From positions 248,001 through 312,000 of the forward strand of contig NZ_FTNF01000002.1 of NCBI RefSeq assembly GCF_900156065.1: a stretch of 64,000 bases of DNA, read 5' to 3'. The position numbers were made by a program, and so were the translations under genes. The notes beneath the pieces were generated by a model. The model did not search any database, had not been told where the DNA came from, and saw nothing but the letters and a program-made list of their open reading frames with translations. Below are positions 53,951 to 63,912 of the stretch, piece by piece. This stretch comes from Micromonospora avicenniae. GTDB lineage: Bacteria; Actinomycetota; Actinomycetes; Mycobacteriales; Micromonosporaceae. Within the stretch, counting starts at the first letter, position 1; each line of letters starts with the position of its first letter.

Positions 53951-55518
53951 CAGCGTCTCCTCTCGCTCGCCGTCCCGCTCCGCGCCCTGGTCTGTCGGGC
54001 ACCGCGGGGTGCGGCCTGTTCGTCGGACCGCCGCTGCCGCGCCCGAGGCACCGGCCCACGGGCAGCCGGGGGCGACGCCGTCCGGCGACGCCGTCCGGGA
54101 AGCGGCGGCAACGGGGCCCAGAGTAGTCGGACCCACCGGGCCGGCGGACGGGCATGCAGGGCTCTGGCCGCATCGGGTTCGGCCCGGGCGAAGGAGGCGA
54201 GCATGCCGACCGCCGCGAGCGTGACGACCAGGGCGCTTCCACCGTCGGAGATGAACGGCAGCGGCAGACCCGTGATCGGCATCAGACCGACCACGCCACC
54301 CACATTGATCACGGCCTGGCTGATCAGCCACGTCGTCACCGCGGCCGCGGCGAGCCGGCGGAACGGGTCGTCGACGCGCCGGGCGATCCGCAGCCCGGTG
54401 TAGGCGAGCACCGCGAAGAGGGTGAGGATCACCGCGCAGCCGACCACCCCCAGCTCCTCGGCCACGACGGCGAAGATGAAGTCGTTGTGCGCCTCGGGCA
54501 GCCAGTCCCACTTCAGGCTGCCCTTGCCGAGCCCGACCCCGAACCAGCCCCCGTGCTCGATCGCCAGCCGCCCCTGGAAGAGCTGGTAGCAGTCGGTCAG
54601 CTTGCACTCCTCCGGGTCCGGCGGGCTGAAGAAGGACATCAACCGGGCGAGGCGGTAGTTCTCCGCGCCCCGTTCGCCGGAGCCGGCGCCGAGCGAGGCG
54701 ACCGCGATCAGCAGGCCGACCCCGATCAGACCGGCGACCGAGAGCGCGCCGAACACCCGCAGCCGGACCCCGGCCGCCCAGAGCAGCCCGACGACCAGCG
54801 CCAGCAGGCAGATCATGGTGCCCAGGTCGTTGTAGCCGACCAGCACGAAGAGCAGGCCGACCATCGGGACCAGCGGGGTGGCCAGCTCGCGCCACCAGCC
54901 GAGCGCGGCACCCTTGCGGGCGACCACGTGCGCGCCCCAGAGCACCAGCGCGAACTTGGCGAGTTCGGAGGGCTGCACCTGGACGCCGCCGATGAACAGC
55001 CAGTTCAGGTACGCCTCGATCGGGCCGATCGAAGCCGAATCCGTATTGCTCAGGCGGGCCCAGGCGACCAGCAGGTTGAGCACGAGCAGCAGCCCGATCG
55101 CGGTGAACAGCAGCGGTCGGCCGAGCGCCCGGTACGTCGTCGCGGGCAGCCGCTGGCAGGCCCAGAAGGCGACAACACCGATCACCGCGAAGATCGCCTG
55201 CTTGACCACCGAGGTCGTAGCGTTGCCCGCCTCGGCGTAGTCCTTCACGCTGGTCGCGGAGAAGACCATGGTCAGACCGATCAGCAGCAGCAGGCCGGCG
55301 CTGGAGATCAGCAGGTAGTAGGACGCCATCGGGCGGTCCAGCAGGCCGCGCAGGGCGGCCAGCCCGCCGGCCGCGTCCAGCCCACGCAGGGGGGCCGCCG
55401 GTGGCGCGCCTCCGTCCGCCCCCCGGGCCGTCGGACCCGCCTCCGGTCTACGCCCGCCGCCCGGCTCCCGCCGGGGCCGGGCCTGGCTCGTGCCGTCGGT
55501 GCCTCGTCCCTCCCCCAC
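53950..55518 (-). CDS. ftsW: SEDS-family peptidoglycan glycosyltransferase FtsW
   Basis: About 522 residues: a disordered basic/Pro/Gly arm (1-65), then about 10 membrane helices from ASYYLLISSAGLLLLIGLTM, and an Arg/Ala/Pro-rich tail (about 465-522). Marks are IGGVQVQPSELAKFALVLW with the catalytic-region Glu, VGYNDLGTMI, NYRLARLMSFFSPP, PEAHNDFIFAVVAEELG and GLMPITGLPLPFISDGGSA. It polymerises lipid II at the septum with FtsI. The GTG at 55518 is a tentative start; no clear ribosome site is seen. Confidence 0.93.
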   Translation of the reverse strand: MGEGRGTDGTSQARPRREPGGGRRPEAGPTARGADGGAPPAAPLRGLDAAGGLAALRGLLDRPMASYYLLISSAGLLLLIGLTMVFSATSVKDYAEAGNATTSVVKQAIFAVIGVVAFWACQRLPATTYRALGRPLLFTAIGLLLVLNLLVAWARLSNTDSASIGPIEAYLNWLFIGGVQVQPSELAKFALVLWGAHVVARKGAALGWWRELATPLVPMVGLLFVLVGYNDLGTMICLLALVVGLLWAAGVRLRVFGALSVAGLIGVGLLIAVASLGAGSGERGAENYRLARLMSFFSPPDPEECKLTDCYQLFQGRLAIEHGGWFGVGLGKGSLKWDWLPEAHNDFIFAVVAEELGVVGCAVILTLFAVLAYTGLRIARRVDDPFRRLAAAAVTTWLISQAVINVGGVVGLMPITGLPLPFISDGGSALVVTLAAVGMLASFARAEPDAARALHARPPARWVRLLWAPLPPLPGRRRRTASPPAARGPVPRARQRRSDEQAAPRGARQTRARSGTASERRR

Positions 55519-55674
55519 CCGGACATCATGGCGGCTACGGCGGCCACCTGCCCCCGCAACCGCCCCCTCGGCGTGTCGGGATGGACGCCGGGCCCCCGGC
55601 CGGCGTGTTCCGCACAGCAGGGGGCCCGTCAACGCGTCGGACCGTGGGGCCGCCGGGCGGCCCGGCCGGTCGGC

Positions 55675-56799
55675 TCAGGTGACGTTGGCCAGGTACTCGC
55701 TGTAGAAGAGGCCCAGCGCGATGGCCACGCAGATACCCGCGATGATCCAGAACCGGACCACGATGTTGACCTCGCTCCACCCCGCCAGTTCGAAGTGGTG
55801 CTGCAGGGGCGACATCCGGAACACGCGCTTGCCCGTGGTCTTGAACGAGATGATCTGGATCACGACGGACATCGTGATGATCACGAAAAGGCCACCGATG
55901 ATCGGCAGCAGCATGATGGTCCGGGTGGACATCGCCATGCCGGCGATCAGACCGCCGAGGCCCAACGCCCCCGTGTCGCCCATGAAGATCCGGGCCGGCG
56001 AGGTGTTCCACCACAGGAAGCCGACGCAGGCCCCGGCCGCCGCCCCGGCGATCAGCGCGATCTCCAGCGGGTCCCGGACCGTGTAGCAGTAGTCCCGGGT
56101 GTAGCTCGGGTCGGCACACCAGTGCCGGTACTGCCAGAACGCGATGAGCGCGTACGCGGCGAGGACCATCACCGAAGCGCCGGTGGCGAGACCGTCCAGG
56201 CCATCGGTGAGGTTCACCCCGTTGGTCGCCGCCATCACCACGAAGATGAAGAGGATGACCGCGCCGACCTTCGTGAGTTCCAGCGCCGGGATGTCCCGGA
56301 TGAAGCTCAGCGTCGTGCTGCCGACCGTCTCGGTGTTGGTCGCCGTGCCCTTCGCGTCGGTCATGGTGCTCGGAAAATAGAGCGCCACGACGCCGAAGAC
56401 CGCGCCGACCAGGATCTGGCCCAGCAGCTTGCCGCGCTTGTTGAGCCCGCCGCTGTGCCGCTTGCGCACCTTCAGGAAGTCGTCGATGAAGCCGACCGCG
56501 CCGGAGAACACCATCAGCCCCAGCAGCACCAGCGCCGTGATGGTCGGCTCGACCTGGGCGATCTGCAGATCGGGCAGCGTGGTCAGGGCGAGGTGACCCG
56601 CGACGTACGCGATGACCGTGGCCAGGATGAAGACCACGCCGCCCATCGTCGGCGTGCCCTTCTTGCCCTGGTGCATGGCCGGGCCCTCGGCCCGGATCGG
56701 CTGACCGGCCTTGAGCCGCGTGAAGACCTTGATCGCGATCGGGGTGCAGAAGAGCGAGATCAGGAACGCCACGCCGACGGCGACGATTACCGCCCTCAT
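55675..56799 (-). CDS. mraY: phospho-N-acetylmuramoyl-pentapeptide transferase MraY
   Basis: 374 residues, 10 membrane helices. Marks are [66 protein letters not shown] and [19 protein letters not shown]. It moves phospho-MurNAc-pentapeptide to undecaprenyl phosphate to make lipid I. The ATG overlaps murF by 4 bp. A 156-bp gap without murD separates it from ftsW. Confidence 0.97.
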   Translation of the reverse strand: MRAVIVAVGVAFLISLFCTPIAIKVFTRLKAGQPIRAEGPAMHQGKKGTPTMGGVVFILATVIAYVAGHLALTTLPDLQIAQVEPTITALVLLGLMVFSGAVGFIDDFLKVRKRHSGGLNKRGKLLGQILVGAVFGVVALYFPSTMTDAKGTATNTETVGSTTLSFIRDIPALELTKVGAVILFIFVVMAATNGVNLTDGLDGLATGASVMVLAAYALIAFWQYRHWCADPSYTRDYCYTVRDPLEIALIAGAAAGACVGFLWWNTSPARIFMGDTGALGLGGLIAGMAMSTRTIMLLPIIGGLFVIITMSVVIQIISFKTTGKRVFRMSPLQHHFELAGWSEVNIVVRFWIIAGICVAIALGLFYSEYLANVT

Positions 56800-58193
56800 G
56801 CGGTGGTCTCCCCACTGGCCTGCGCGCGGAGCGCGTCGGCCACCTCCCAGGTGCGGTACCGGGAGCCCTTGACCAGGACGACGTCGCCCGGCCTCAGCTC
56901 CTCCCGCAGCACCTCGACGGCTGCCGCCTGATCGGTGAGCAGCACCGACTCTCCTCCCCAGTTGCCTACCGCTGTCGCGCCTTCGTGGATCGGCGCGGCC
57001 GACTCGCCCACCACGAGCAGCCGGTCTACGCCCAGCTCGGCCGCGAGCTGGCCGACCTCCGCGTGGCCGTCGTACTCGTATTGGCCGAGCTCGGCCATGT
57101 ATCCGAGCACCGCGACGGTACGCCGCCCGCCGCCCAGGGCGGCCAGCGCCTTGAGCGCCGCCGACATGGAGGCCGGATTGGCGTTGTACGAGTCGTCGAT
57201 GACTGTCACCCCGTCGGGGCGGTCGAAGACGTCCATCCGCCGGGTCGACACCAACCCCAGCTCACCCAGCGCCTGCGCCAGCTCGGTGAGCGGCATGCCC
57301 AGCTCCCGGGCCACCGCCGCGGCGGCGAGCGTGTTGGAGACCTGGTGGCGGCCGGTCAGGCCGAGCCGCACCGGCGCGCGTCCCTCCGGGGTCACCAGGG
57401 TGTACGACCCGCGTCCCCGCTCGTCCAGCACGACGTCCTCGGCCCGCACGTCGGCGTCCGCCGCCTCACCGTAGAAGACCACCCGGGCTTCGGTGCGGGA
57501 GGCCATCGCGGACACCAGCGGGTCGTCGGCGTTGAGCACCGCGAGGCCGTCGGCCGGCAGCGCCTCGACCAGTTCCCCCTTGGCCAGGGCGATGTTCTCC
57601 TGCGAGCCGAACCCGCCGATGTGCGACGTCCCGACGTTGAGCACCACGGAGATCCGGGGCGGCACCAGCTCGCAGAGGTAACGCACGTGCCCGATCCCGC
57701 GGGCGCCCTTCTCCATCACCAGGTAACGGGTCTCCGGCCCGGCCTTCAGCGCCGTGTACGGGTGTCCCAGCTCGTTGTTGAACGAGCCGGGAGGCGCGAC
57801 CGTGGTACCGAGCCGGGCGGTGAGCTGGGCGATGAGGTCCTTGGTGGTGGTCTTGCCGGAGGAGCCGGTCAGCCCGACGACGGTCAGCTGCGGCAACCGG
57901 TCGACCACCGCGCGGGCCAGCCGGCCCATCGCGTCCCGCGCGTCGTCCACCAGCACCATCGGCACACCGGGCACCTCCCGGGTGCCGAGAACGGCCACCA
58001 CGCCGGCCTCGACGGCTCCCTCGGCGAAGTCGTGCCCGTCGACCTTCTCCCCGGGGAAGGCGACGAAGATCCCTCCGGCGGTCACCTTGCGCGAGTCGAA
58101 CTCGACCGAACCGGTGACCCGGACGTCCGGGTCGGCGTTGACGAGCCGGCCGTCGACCGCGGTGGCCACCTCGGCCAGCGTCAGCGGGATCAC
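56796..58193 (-). CDS. murF: UDP-N-acetylmuramoyl-tripeptide-D-alanyl-D-alanine ligase MurF
   Basis: 465 residues. The start is GTGATCCCGCTG, overlapping the murE stop. Marks are [60 protein letters not shown], and [20 protein letters not shown]. It adds D-Ala-D-Ala to UDP-MurNAc-tripeptide. The C-terminal [16 protein letters not shown] replaces the usual SRxxxME run slightly. Confidence 0.97.
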   Translation of the reverse strand: MIPLTLAEVATAVDGRLVNADPDVRVTGSVEFDSRKVTAGGIFVAFPGEKVDGHDFAEGAVEAGVVAVLGTREVPGVPMVLVDDARDAMGRLARAVVDRLPQLTVVGLTGSSGKTTTKDLIAQLTARLGTTVAPPGSFNNELGHPYTALKAGPETRYLVMEKGARGIGHVRYLCELVPPRISVVLNVGTSHIGGFGSQENIALAKGELVEALPADGLAVLNADDPLVSAMASRTEARVVFYGEAADADVRAEDVVLDERGRGSYTLVTPEGRAPVRLGLTGRHQVSNTLAAAAVARELGMPLTELAQALGELGLVSTRRMDVFDRPDGVTVIDDSYNANPASMSAALKALAALGGGRRTVAVLGYMAELGQYEYDGHAEVGQLAAELGVDRLLVVGESAAPIHEGATAVGNWGGESVLLTDQAAAVEVLREELRPGDVVLVKGSRYRTWEVADALRAQASGETTA

Positions 58194-59716
58194 CGGTGAC
58201 CCGCCAGGTCGCCGAAGCGGGCGCGCAGCGCGTCGGCCAGCTCCGTGTGGTCGACGAACGGCAGCACCTCGCCGGCCACCTCCTGCCCGCGCTCGTGGCC
58301 CTTGCCGAGCAGCGCGATCACGTCGCCCGGGTCGGCCAGCCGTACCGCCTCGTCGATCGCCGCCCGGCGGCCGGCCACCTCGGCGATCCGGGCCGTGGTG
58401 CCGGCCTGCCGGGCACCGGCGAGGACCTCGGCGCGGATGGCGGCCGGATCCTCGGTCCTCGGGTTGTCATCGGTCACCAGCACCACGTCGGCCCCCTCCG
58501 CGGCGGCGGCGCCCATCACCGGCCGCTTGCTCCGATCCCGGTCCCCACCGGCGCCGATCACGCAGATCAGCCGGCCGGTGCTCAGTTCACGCAGCGCGGC
58601 CAGGGCGGCCACGATCGCGTCCGGCTTGTGCGCGTAGTCGACCACCCCGCGTACGGGCGCGTCAGCGGGGGTGACCAGCTCCAGCCGGCCTGGTACGCCG
58701 CCGCACGCGGCCACCCCGGCGATCGCCGTGCCCGCTTCCACCCCGACCGCGGTCAGCGCGGCGATGGCGAGCAGGGCGTTGGCCACGTTGTGCCGGCCCG
58801 GCAGCGCCACGCTTCCGGGCAGGGTGAGCCCGTCCGGGCCGTGCACCGTGAAGCGCTGGGCGTAGCCCTCGCCACCGATGCCGTCGGCCCACCAGGTCGC
58901 GTCCCGGTCGCCGGAGGCCGAGTAACTGACAGTGGCGGGCTTGAACAGCGATCGCAGTGCCGGGTCGTCGTGGTTGAGCACCTCGACCCCGCAGCGCCCG
59001 TCGAACAGTTGCGCCTTGGCGGCGAAGTAGTCCGCCGAGTCGGCGTGGAAGTCGAGGTGGTCGGAGCCGAAGTTGGTGTAGCCGCCGACGGCGAAGCTGA
59101 CCCCGCCGACCCGGCCCATGGCCAGCGCGTGGCTGGACACCTCCATCACCACGGCGGTCACCCCGCGCTCGCGCGCGGCGGCCAGCATGGCGTGCAGGTC
59201 GGTCGCCTCCGGGGTGGTCCGCACGCTGTCGATCACCAGGTCACCGAGGCGGGTCTCCACCGTCCCGATCAAGCCGGTGGTGTGCCCCGCGGCGCGGAGC
59301 CCGGACTCGATCAGGTAGGCCGTCGAGGTCTTGCCGGCGGTGCCGGTCACCCCGATCACGACCAGCCCGGCGGTCGGGTCGCCGTAGACGGCGGCGGCGA
59401 GCGCGCCGAGCACCGCGCGGGGGTCGGGCACCACGAGGGCCGGCAGGCCGGCCGCCGCGACCGCGTCCGCGCCGGCCGGGTCGGTCAGCGCGGCCACCGC
59501 GCCGGCGGCGGCCGCACCGGCGGCGAACTCGGCGCCGTGCCGGCGGGCACCGGGCAGCGCCGCGTACAGGTCGCCGGGGCGGACCTCCTGGCTGGCGTGT
59601 GTGATACCGGTCACCACCACGTCGGCGGCCTCGGCGGGCGGCTCGACTGTGAGCCGGGCTGCGAGGTCGCCGAGCCGGGTGCCGGTGACCGTACGGGGGC
59701 GAGGATTGCCGGACAC
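58190..59716 (-). CDS. murE: UDP-MurNAc-L-Ala-D-Glu-2,6-diaminopimelate ligase MurE
   Basis: 508 residues. ATP motif IGVTGTAGKTSTAYLIESGL; SSHALAMGRV, TNFGSDHLDFH, HDDPALRS and VDYAHKPDAIVAAL. The substrate-selecting motif is DNPR in LVTDDNPRTEDPAAI, which marks ligation of meso-diaminopimelate. The GTG at 59716 (VSGNPRPRTVTG) is chosen because TAGGGT lies 8 bases upstream; the frame runs on to 59755 across that promoter. Confidence 0.96.
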   Translation of the reverse strand: MSGNPRPRTVTGTRLGDLAARLTVEPPAEAADVVVTGITHASQEVRPGDLYAALPGARRHGAEFAAGAAAAGAVAALTDPAGADAVAAAGLPALVVPDPRAVLGALAAAVYGDPTAGLVVIGVTGTAGKTSTAYLIESGLRAAGHTTGLIGTVETRLGDLVIDSVRTTPEATDLHAMLAAARERGVTAVVMEVSSHALAMGRVGGVSFAVGGYTNFGSDHLDFHADSADYFAAKAQLFDGRCGVEVLNHDDPALRSLFKPATVSYSASGDRDATWWADGIGGEGYAQRFTVHGPDGLTLPGSVALPGRHNVANALLAIAALTAVGVEAGTAIAGVAACGGVPGRLELVTPADAPVRGVVDYAHKPDAIVAALAALRELSTGRLICVIGAGGDRDRSKRPVMGAAAAEGADVVLVTDDNPRTEDPAAIRAEVLAGARQAGTTARIAEVAGRRAAIDEAVRLADPGDVIALLGKGHERGQEVAGEVLPFVDHTELADALRARFGDLAGHR

Positions 59717-59724
59717 GGCGTCAG

Positions 59725-59730
59725 ACCCTA
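59725..59730 (-). promoter_or_regulatory. -10 box upstream of murE
   Basis: TAGGGT on the minus strand ends 8 bases before the murE GTG. With the 91-bp gap after ftsI it implies an internal promoter in the dcw cluster. Confidence 0.5.
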
Positions 59731-59807
59731 CCCGGTCGTCCGGCGCCGGCCGCACAGCCGCCCCGGTGGTTCGTCCCCACTCACCGATGATGTCCCGCCG
59801 TGCCTGC

Positions 59808-61994
59808 TCAGCGCGGATAGACCACGAACTCGGGCGACTTGCTCGTCGTCGAGGGTGGCACCTTGTAATGACGGAGAGTGAATTGCATCATCTCCTTGAA
59901 CGCCGGGCCGGCGATCGCGGCGCCCCCGCCGGCCGGGACGTACGCGAACACGGCGATCACGTAGCGGGGCTTCTCGGCCGGCGCCATGCCGATGAACGAG
60001 GAGACCTCGCCGGGCTGCTTCTTCCCGTCCACCAGCCGCCAGCCGGTGCCGGTCTTGCCGGCCACCCGGAATCCCGGCACCGCGGCCGCCAGGCCGGTGG
60101 CGTTGTCGACAGTGGTGACCGCCTCCAGCAGCGTGCGCAGCGCCTGGGCGTTCTGCGGGCTCAGCACCGGGCGGGTGACCGGCGCCTCGGCCGGCGTCCG
60201 CTCGCCGTCCGGCCCGATGACCTCCTTGATGAGGTGCGGCTGGATGTACGTCCCGTCGTTGGCGATGGCGGCGTACGCGGCGGCCATCTGCAACGGGGTG
60301 GCGTCCACGCTGTGCCCGATCGGCACCGACCCGTACGACGACTCGCTCCACTCGTCCGCAGGCAGCAGCCGGCCGCTCGCCTCCCCCGGCATGCCCTCTC
60401 CGGTCGGCTGTCCCAGGCCGAACCGGCGCTGGTAGTCGATGAGCCGCTCCTGGCCCAGCTTGTCGGCCACCTTGATGGTGCCAACGTTCGAGGAGTACGC
60501 GAGCATCCCGGCGATGCTCATCCGCCGCCCGTTCGCGGGGTGGGTGTCGGAGAACCAGGTGTCGCCCTTCTTGATGCTGTTCTCGATCGGCAGCGTGGTG
60601 TCCGGGGTGATCACCCCCTCCTGGAGCGCCGCCCCGAAGGTGATCGCCTTGTGCACCGAGCCGGGGTCGACCACGAAGCTGCTGGCCACGTCCTCGCGGG
60701 CGACCGGGCTGCTCGCCTCCGGCTTGGCCGCGTTGTACGTGGGATCGCTCGCCTGGGCCAGCACGTCGCCGGTGGCCACGTCGATCACCACGGCCGCGCC
60801 GGTGGCGTTTCGCGCCTGCGCCATGTGCCGGCTGAGGATCACCTGCGTCATGTACTGCAGATCGCGGTCCAGGGTGAGCTGGAGCGAACTGCCCGGCTTG
60901 GGCGGCGTCGTCTCGCTGTAACCGCCGGGGATCGGGGCGGCCAGGTCGCGGCGGCCGGCCTCGTAGACGCGCTTGCCGTCCTCGCCCCGCAGCAGGTCGT
61001 CGTAGCGGGCCTCCAGCCCCTCCAACCCGACCATGTCCTGACTGGTGAAGCCGATCAGGTTGGCGGCCAGGTCGTCGCCGGGCACCTCACGCCGCTCGTC
61101 TCGGTGCACACCGATACCGGGCAGTTCCAGCTCCTGCACCTGCTTGGCGACGCCGATCTCGACTCCCCGGGCCAGGTACTCGAAGCGCGACGGGTTGCCG
61201 TTCTCCAGTTTGCGCGGCTCCATCAGCTTGCTCAGCTTGGACACGGAGATGCCCAGCAGCGGCGAGAGCGCCTTCGCGGTACCGGCCGGATCCTCGATCA
61301 TCGTCGGGTCGGCGAACACGTACCGGGCCTCCACGCTGTGCGCGAGCAGGGCGCCGTCGCGGTCGTAGATCGCCCCGCGCGGCGCCGGCAGGTCCACCGT
61401 CCGGGTCCGGTCCGCGACGCCGCCGCCGGCGTACGCGGGTGCGTCCACCGCCTGCAGGACGACCAGCCGGATTCCGATGACCACGAAGAGCGCCAGGGTG
61501 AGCACGGTGCCCAGGCGCAGCCGCAGTCGCGAGTCGGCGAGCTTCGGCGGCCTCGGCGGTTTGCGCGACGGGCGGCGGCCGGCGGGCCGGTCCGGGCGGC
61601 GTTGCGGGCGGGGCGCGGTCCGGCGGCGGGGCGCGGACGGCTCGTGGGTCGGGGTGCCCGGCATGCGGGCCTGCACGGTGCGGACCACGCCGGAGCGACC
61701 GGCGGCCGCCGCGTCGCGCCGGGCCGCCCGGGCGGCTCCGGCACGGCCACCGTCGAGCACCTGCAGCGCCGGCCGGAACGGGTCGCCCGACCGGGTGCCG
61801 CGCGGCGTGCGCCGCTGTTCCGCCCCGCCACCGCGCGGCGCCCGGTCGTGCTCCTCCCGGATGGTGCGCCCCCGAGGGGTGTACGCCCGAGCGCCGGAAA
61901 TCCCCCCGCCCGGCTCACCGGCGCCCCGGCCCACACCCTCCCGGGACGAGCCGCGCCGGTCGTCCCGGCGCGGGTCGTCCGACCTCGGCGGCAC
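59808..61994 (-). CDS. ftsI: penicillin-binding protein 2/3 (FtsI), septal transpeptidase
   Basis: 728 residues. A long Arg/Pro/Gly-rich cytoplasmic arm (1-155) leads to a membrane helix (LGTVLTLALFVVIGIRLVVL), the PBP dimer domain (RGAIYDRDGALLAHS) and the transpeptidase domain: catalytic SVHK in VVDPGSVHKAITFG, SSN in MLAYSSNVGT and KTG in RVAGKTGTGWRL. It crosslinks septal peptidoglycan with FtsW. The arm is unusually long. The GTG start is 3 bp after the ftsL-like gene. Confidence 0.95.
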   Translation of the reverse strand: MPPRSDDPRRDDRRGSSREGVGRGAGEPGGGISGARAYTPRGRTIREEHDRAPRGGGAEQRRTPRGTRSGDPFRPALQVLDGGRAGAARAARRDAAAAGRSGVVRTVQARMPGTPTHEPSAPRRRTAPRPQRRPDRPAGRRPSRKPPRPPKLADSRLRLRLGTVLTLALFVVIGIRLVVLQAVDAPAYAGGGVADRTRTVDLPAPRGAIYDRDGALLAHSVEARYVFADPTMIEDPAGTAKALSPLLGISVSKLSKLMEPRKLENGNPSRFEYLARGVEIGVAKQVQELELPGIGVHRDERREVPGDDLAANLIGFTSQDMVGLEGLEARYDDLLRGEDGKRVYEAGRRDLAAPIPGGYSETTPPKPGSSLQLTLDRDLQYMTQVILSRHMAQARNATGAAVVIDVATGDVLAQASDPTYNAAKPEASSPVAREDVASSFVVDPGSVHKAITFGAALQEGVITPDTTLPIENSIKKGDTWFSDTHPANGRRMSIAGMLAYSSNVGTIKVADKLGQERLIDYQRRFGLGQPTGEGMPGEASGRLLPADEWSESSYGSVPIGHSVDATPLQMAAAYAAIANDGTYIQPHLIKEVIGPDGERTPAEAPVTRPVLSPQNAQALRTLLEAVTTVDNATGLAAAVPGFRVAGKTGTGWRLVDGKKQPGEVSSFIGMAPAEKPRYVIAVFAYVPAGGGAAIAGPAFKEMMQFTLRHYKVPPSTTSKSPEFVVYPR

Positions 61995-61997
61995 CGG

Positions 61998-62603
61998 TCA
62001 GCGCCCCGCGCCCTGCTGGCTGGTCACCGACGGCGAGCCGGTGGCCGGCTGCGGCACGCCGATGGTCCGGCCGTCCGGCAGGCGGATGTACGCCGGCTCG
62101 CCCGACTCGACCAGCCCGAGCTTGCGGGCCTGGGCGGCCAGGTTGCCCGGCGCCTCGGCGTCGGCGATCTGCGCCTTGAGCTGCTCCTGCTCCAGGTCCA
62201 GCCGGGCCTGCTGCTGCTGCAGCTTCTCCAACTTGAACGCATTTTCATTGATCTTGGTGTTGACCAGCAGGATGCCGAGCACCCCACCGACCACCAGCAC
62301 CACGATCAGCGCCGCGAACGGAGCCCGCGGCACCGACATCGGCGGCGGCGGCGCCACCCGCAGCCGCGGCGGGCGAGCGGCACTCGCGCCACTGCCCTCC
62401 TCCGGCCGCAGCGCGGCGCTGCCCTGGATCGGGAACTCGCGCGCCCCCCGCGCCCGAGACTCCCCCTGCCGGTTCACCCGGTCCGTACGAGACGTACCGT
62501 TTCCGACGCGGCCGACCCGCTCCGCCGCGGTCCGGCCCCCCGACCGCGGTGCGCGCTGTCCGACGCCGGTGAAGTCCCGGCGCTCGCGCCCGTCAACGTT
62601 CAT
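61998..62603 (-). CDS. FtsL/FtsB-like divisome protein
   Basis: 201 residues. An Arg/Gly-rich cytoplasmic arm (about 1-90) leads to one membrane helix ([21 protein letters not shown]) and a coiled coil ([19 protein letters not shown]), then [20 protein letters not shown]. Position between rsmH and ftsI is that of ftsL. Sequence identity in this family is always low, so placement matters. The ATG overlaps the rsmH stop by 4 bp. Confidence 0.85.
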   Translation of the reverse strand: MNVDGRERRDFTGVGQRAPRSGGRTAAERVGRVGNGTSRTDRVNRQGESRARGAREFPIQGSAALRPEEGSGASAARPPRLRVAPPPPMSVPRAPFAALIVVLVVGGVLGILLVNTKINENAFKLEKLQQQQARLDLEQEQLKAQIADAEAPGNLAAQARKLGLVESGEPAYIRLPDGRTIGVPQPATGSPSVTSQQGAGR

Positions 62604-63709
62604 GTCCCCTCCCCCTCTACGTCCGTCCCTGTCCCGTCCCCCGGCGCCCGCCGGCGATCCCCCACGGACCGCACGGACCCCGTTCCCGGTTGGTTCATCG
62701 CCTTGACGCGCCGTCGGGACCGTTCGCGGTCGGCCCGCTCCTGCTGCTGCGCGTCCGGGTCGATGCGCTCGGCGGCCCGCAGCCGCACCGAGGCGGCGCG
62801 CGGGTTCGCGGCGACCTCGAGCTCCCCGGGCAGCTCGGCGCCCCGGCTCAGCAGCCGGAACGTCGGGCCGGTCCCCGGCAGCTCGACCGGGAGGTCGATC
62901 GGGCCTGTGCTGCGGACCCGATCGGCGAGCGCCGCCTTGGTGAGCCGGTCCTCCAGCGAGTGGTAGGACAGGACCACCATGCGACCGCCCACGTTGAGCG
63001 CGTCGAGTGCGGCCGGCAGCGCCGTCTCCAGCGCCGCCAGCTCCCTGTTTACCTCGATCCTCAAAGCCTGAAACGTTCTCTTTGCCGGGTGTCCACCGGT
63101 TCGTCGGGCTGGTGCCGGAATGGCATCCCGGATCAGCTCCGCGAGCCGGGCCGACGAGGTGATCCGGGCCCGTTCCCGTTCCCGGATGATCGCCGAGGCG
63201 ATCCGCCCGGCGAACTTCTCCTCGCCGTACACCCGCAGCACCCGCGCCAGCTCGGGGTGGCCGTACGTGTTGACCACCTCTTCGGCGGTCACCCCCCGGG
63301 TCTGGTCCATCCGCATGTCCAGTGGCGCGTCCTGCGCGTACGCGAACCCGCGGTCGGGCGCGTCCAGTTGCAGCGACGAGACCCCCAGGTCGAACAGGAC
63401 GCCGTCGACCCCCGGATATCCCAGCCGGTCGAGCACATCGGGCAACTCGTCGTAGACCGCGTGCTCGAGGTGGATCCGGTCGGCGAAGCGGGCCAGCCGT
63501 ACGCGTGCGTGAGCGAGCGCCTCGGTGTCCCGGTCCAGTCCGATCAGAATCGTCTGCGGATGCGCCTCGAGCACCGCCTCGGCGTGCCCGCCCAGCCCCA
63601 GAGTGGCGTCGACGTGAACCGTCCGGTCACCCCGACCCAGCGCGGGGGCCAGCAACTCGAGACACCGCTCGAGCAGTACCGGCACGTGCGTGCCGCGTAG
63701 CTCCCCCAT
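62600..63709 (-). CDS. rsmH: 16S rRNA (cytosine1402-N4)-methyltransferase RsmH (MraW)
   Basis: 369 residues. The SAM motif is [79 protein letters not shown] and [14 protein letters not shown] are diagnostic. The ATG at 63709 follows GGTGGGGG (an in-frame GTG at 63721 is possible). Codons 63085-63041 are conspicuously AT-rich and rare for this genome. First gene after mraZ in the dcw cluster. Confidence 0.96.
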   Translation of the reverse strand: MGELRGTHVPVLLERCLELLAPALGRGDRTVHVDATLGLGGHAEAVLEAHPQTILIGLDRDTEALAHARVRLARFADRIHLEHAVYDELPDVLDRLGYPGVDGVLFDLGVSSLQLDAPDRGFAYAQDAPLDMRMDQTRGVTAEEVVNTYGHPELARVLRVYGEEKFAGRIASAIIRERERARITSSARLAELIRDAIPAPARRTGGHPAKRTFQALRIEVNRELAALETALPAALDALNVGGRMVVLSYHSLEDRLTKAALADRVRSTGPIDLPVELPGTGPTFRLLSRGAELPGELEVAANPRAASVRLRAAERIDPDAQQQERADRERSRRRVKAMNQPGTGSVRSVGDRRRAPGDGTGTDVEGEGT

Positions 63710-63838
63710 GTCGACCCCCACCGCTGGTTACCGTGCTTTCTTCTCGCGCCCGCGTCGGCCGGCGCCTTGCCGTCGTACCGCCAGATCCCCATCCGCTCCC
63801 GCCCGTCGCGAGGCCGCGGCCCCCCGAGAGATCGTGCG

Positions 63839-63864
63839 CCTGGCACCGGGGAAGGGGTGCCAGG
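63839..63864 (-). promoter_or_regulatory. hairpin in the rsmH leader, possible mraW RNA motif
   Basis: Between mraZ and rsmH, CCTGGCACC pairs with GGTGCCAGG (9-bp perfect stem) around an 8-base loop reading CCTTCCCC on the minus strand. No T-run follows. A conserved actinobacterial 'mraW' RNA structure is known upstream of this operon in related genomes; whether this hairpin belongs to it needs a covariance search. Confidence 0.5.
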
Positions 63865-63912
63865 AACTCGAAAGCGGCTGGAGATCTCGCAGTACGCCGG
63901 GCGCCGTCCGCC

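Noticed and set aside
63544..63846. Possible leader peptide upstream of rsmH (MGIWRYDGKAPADAGARRKH)
   Set aside because: GGGCGGGAG lies near its ATG, but the frame continues out of phase deep into rsmH and has no stop of its own before it; no support for translation.
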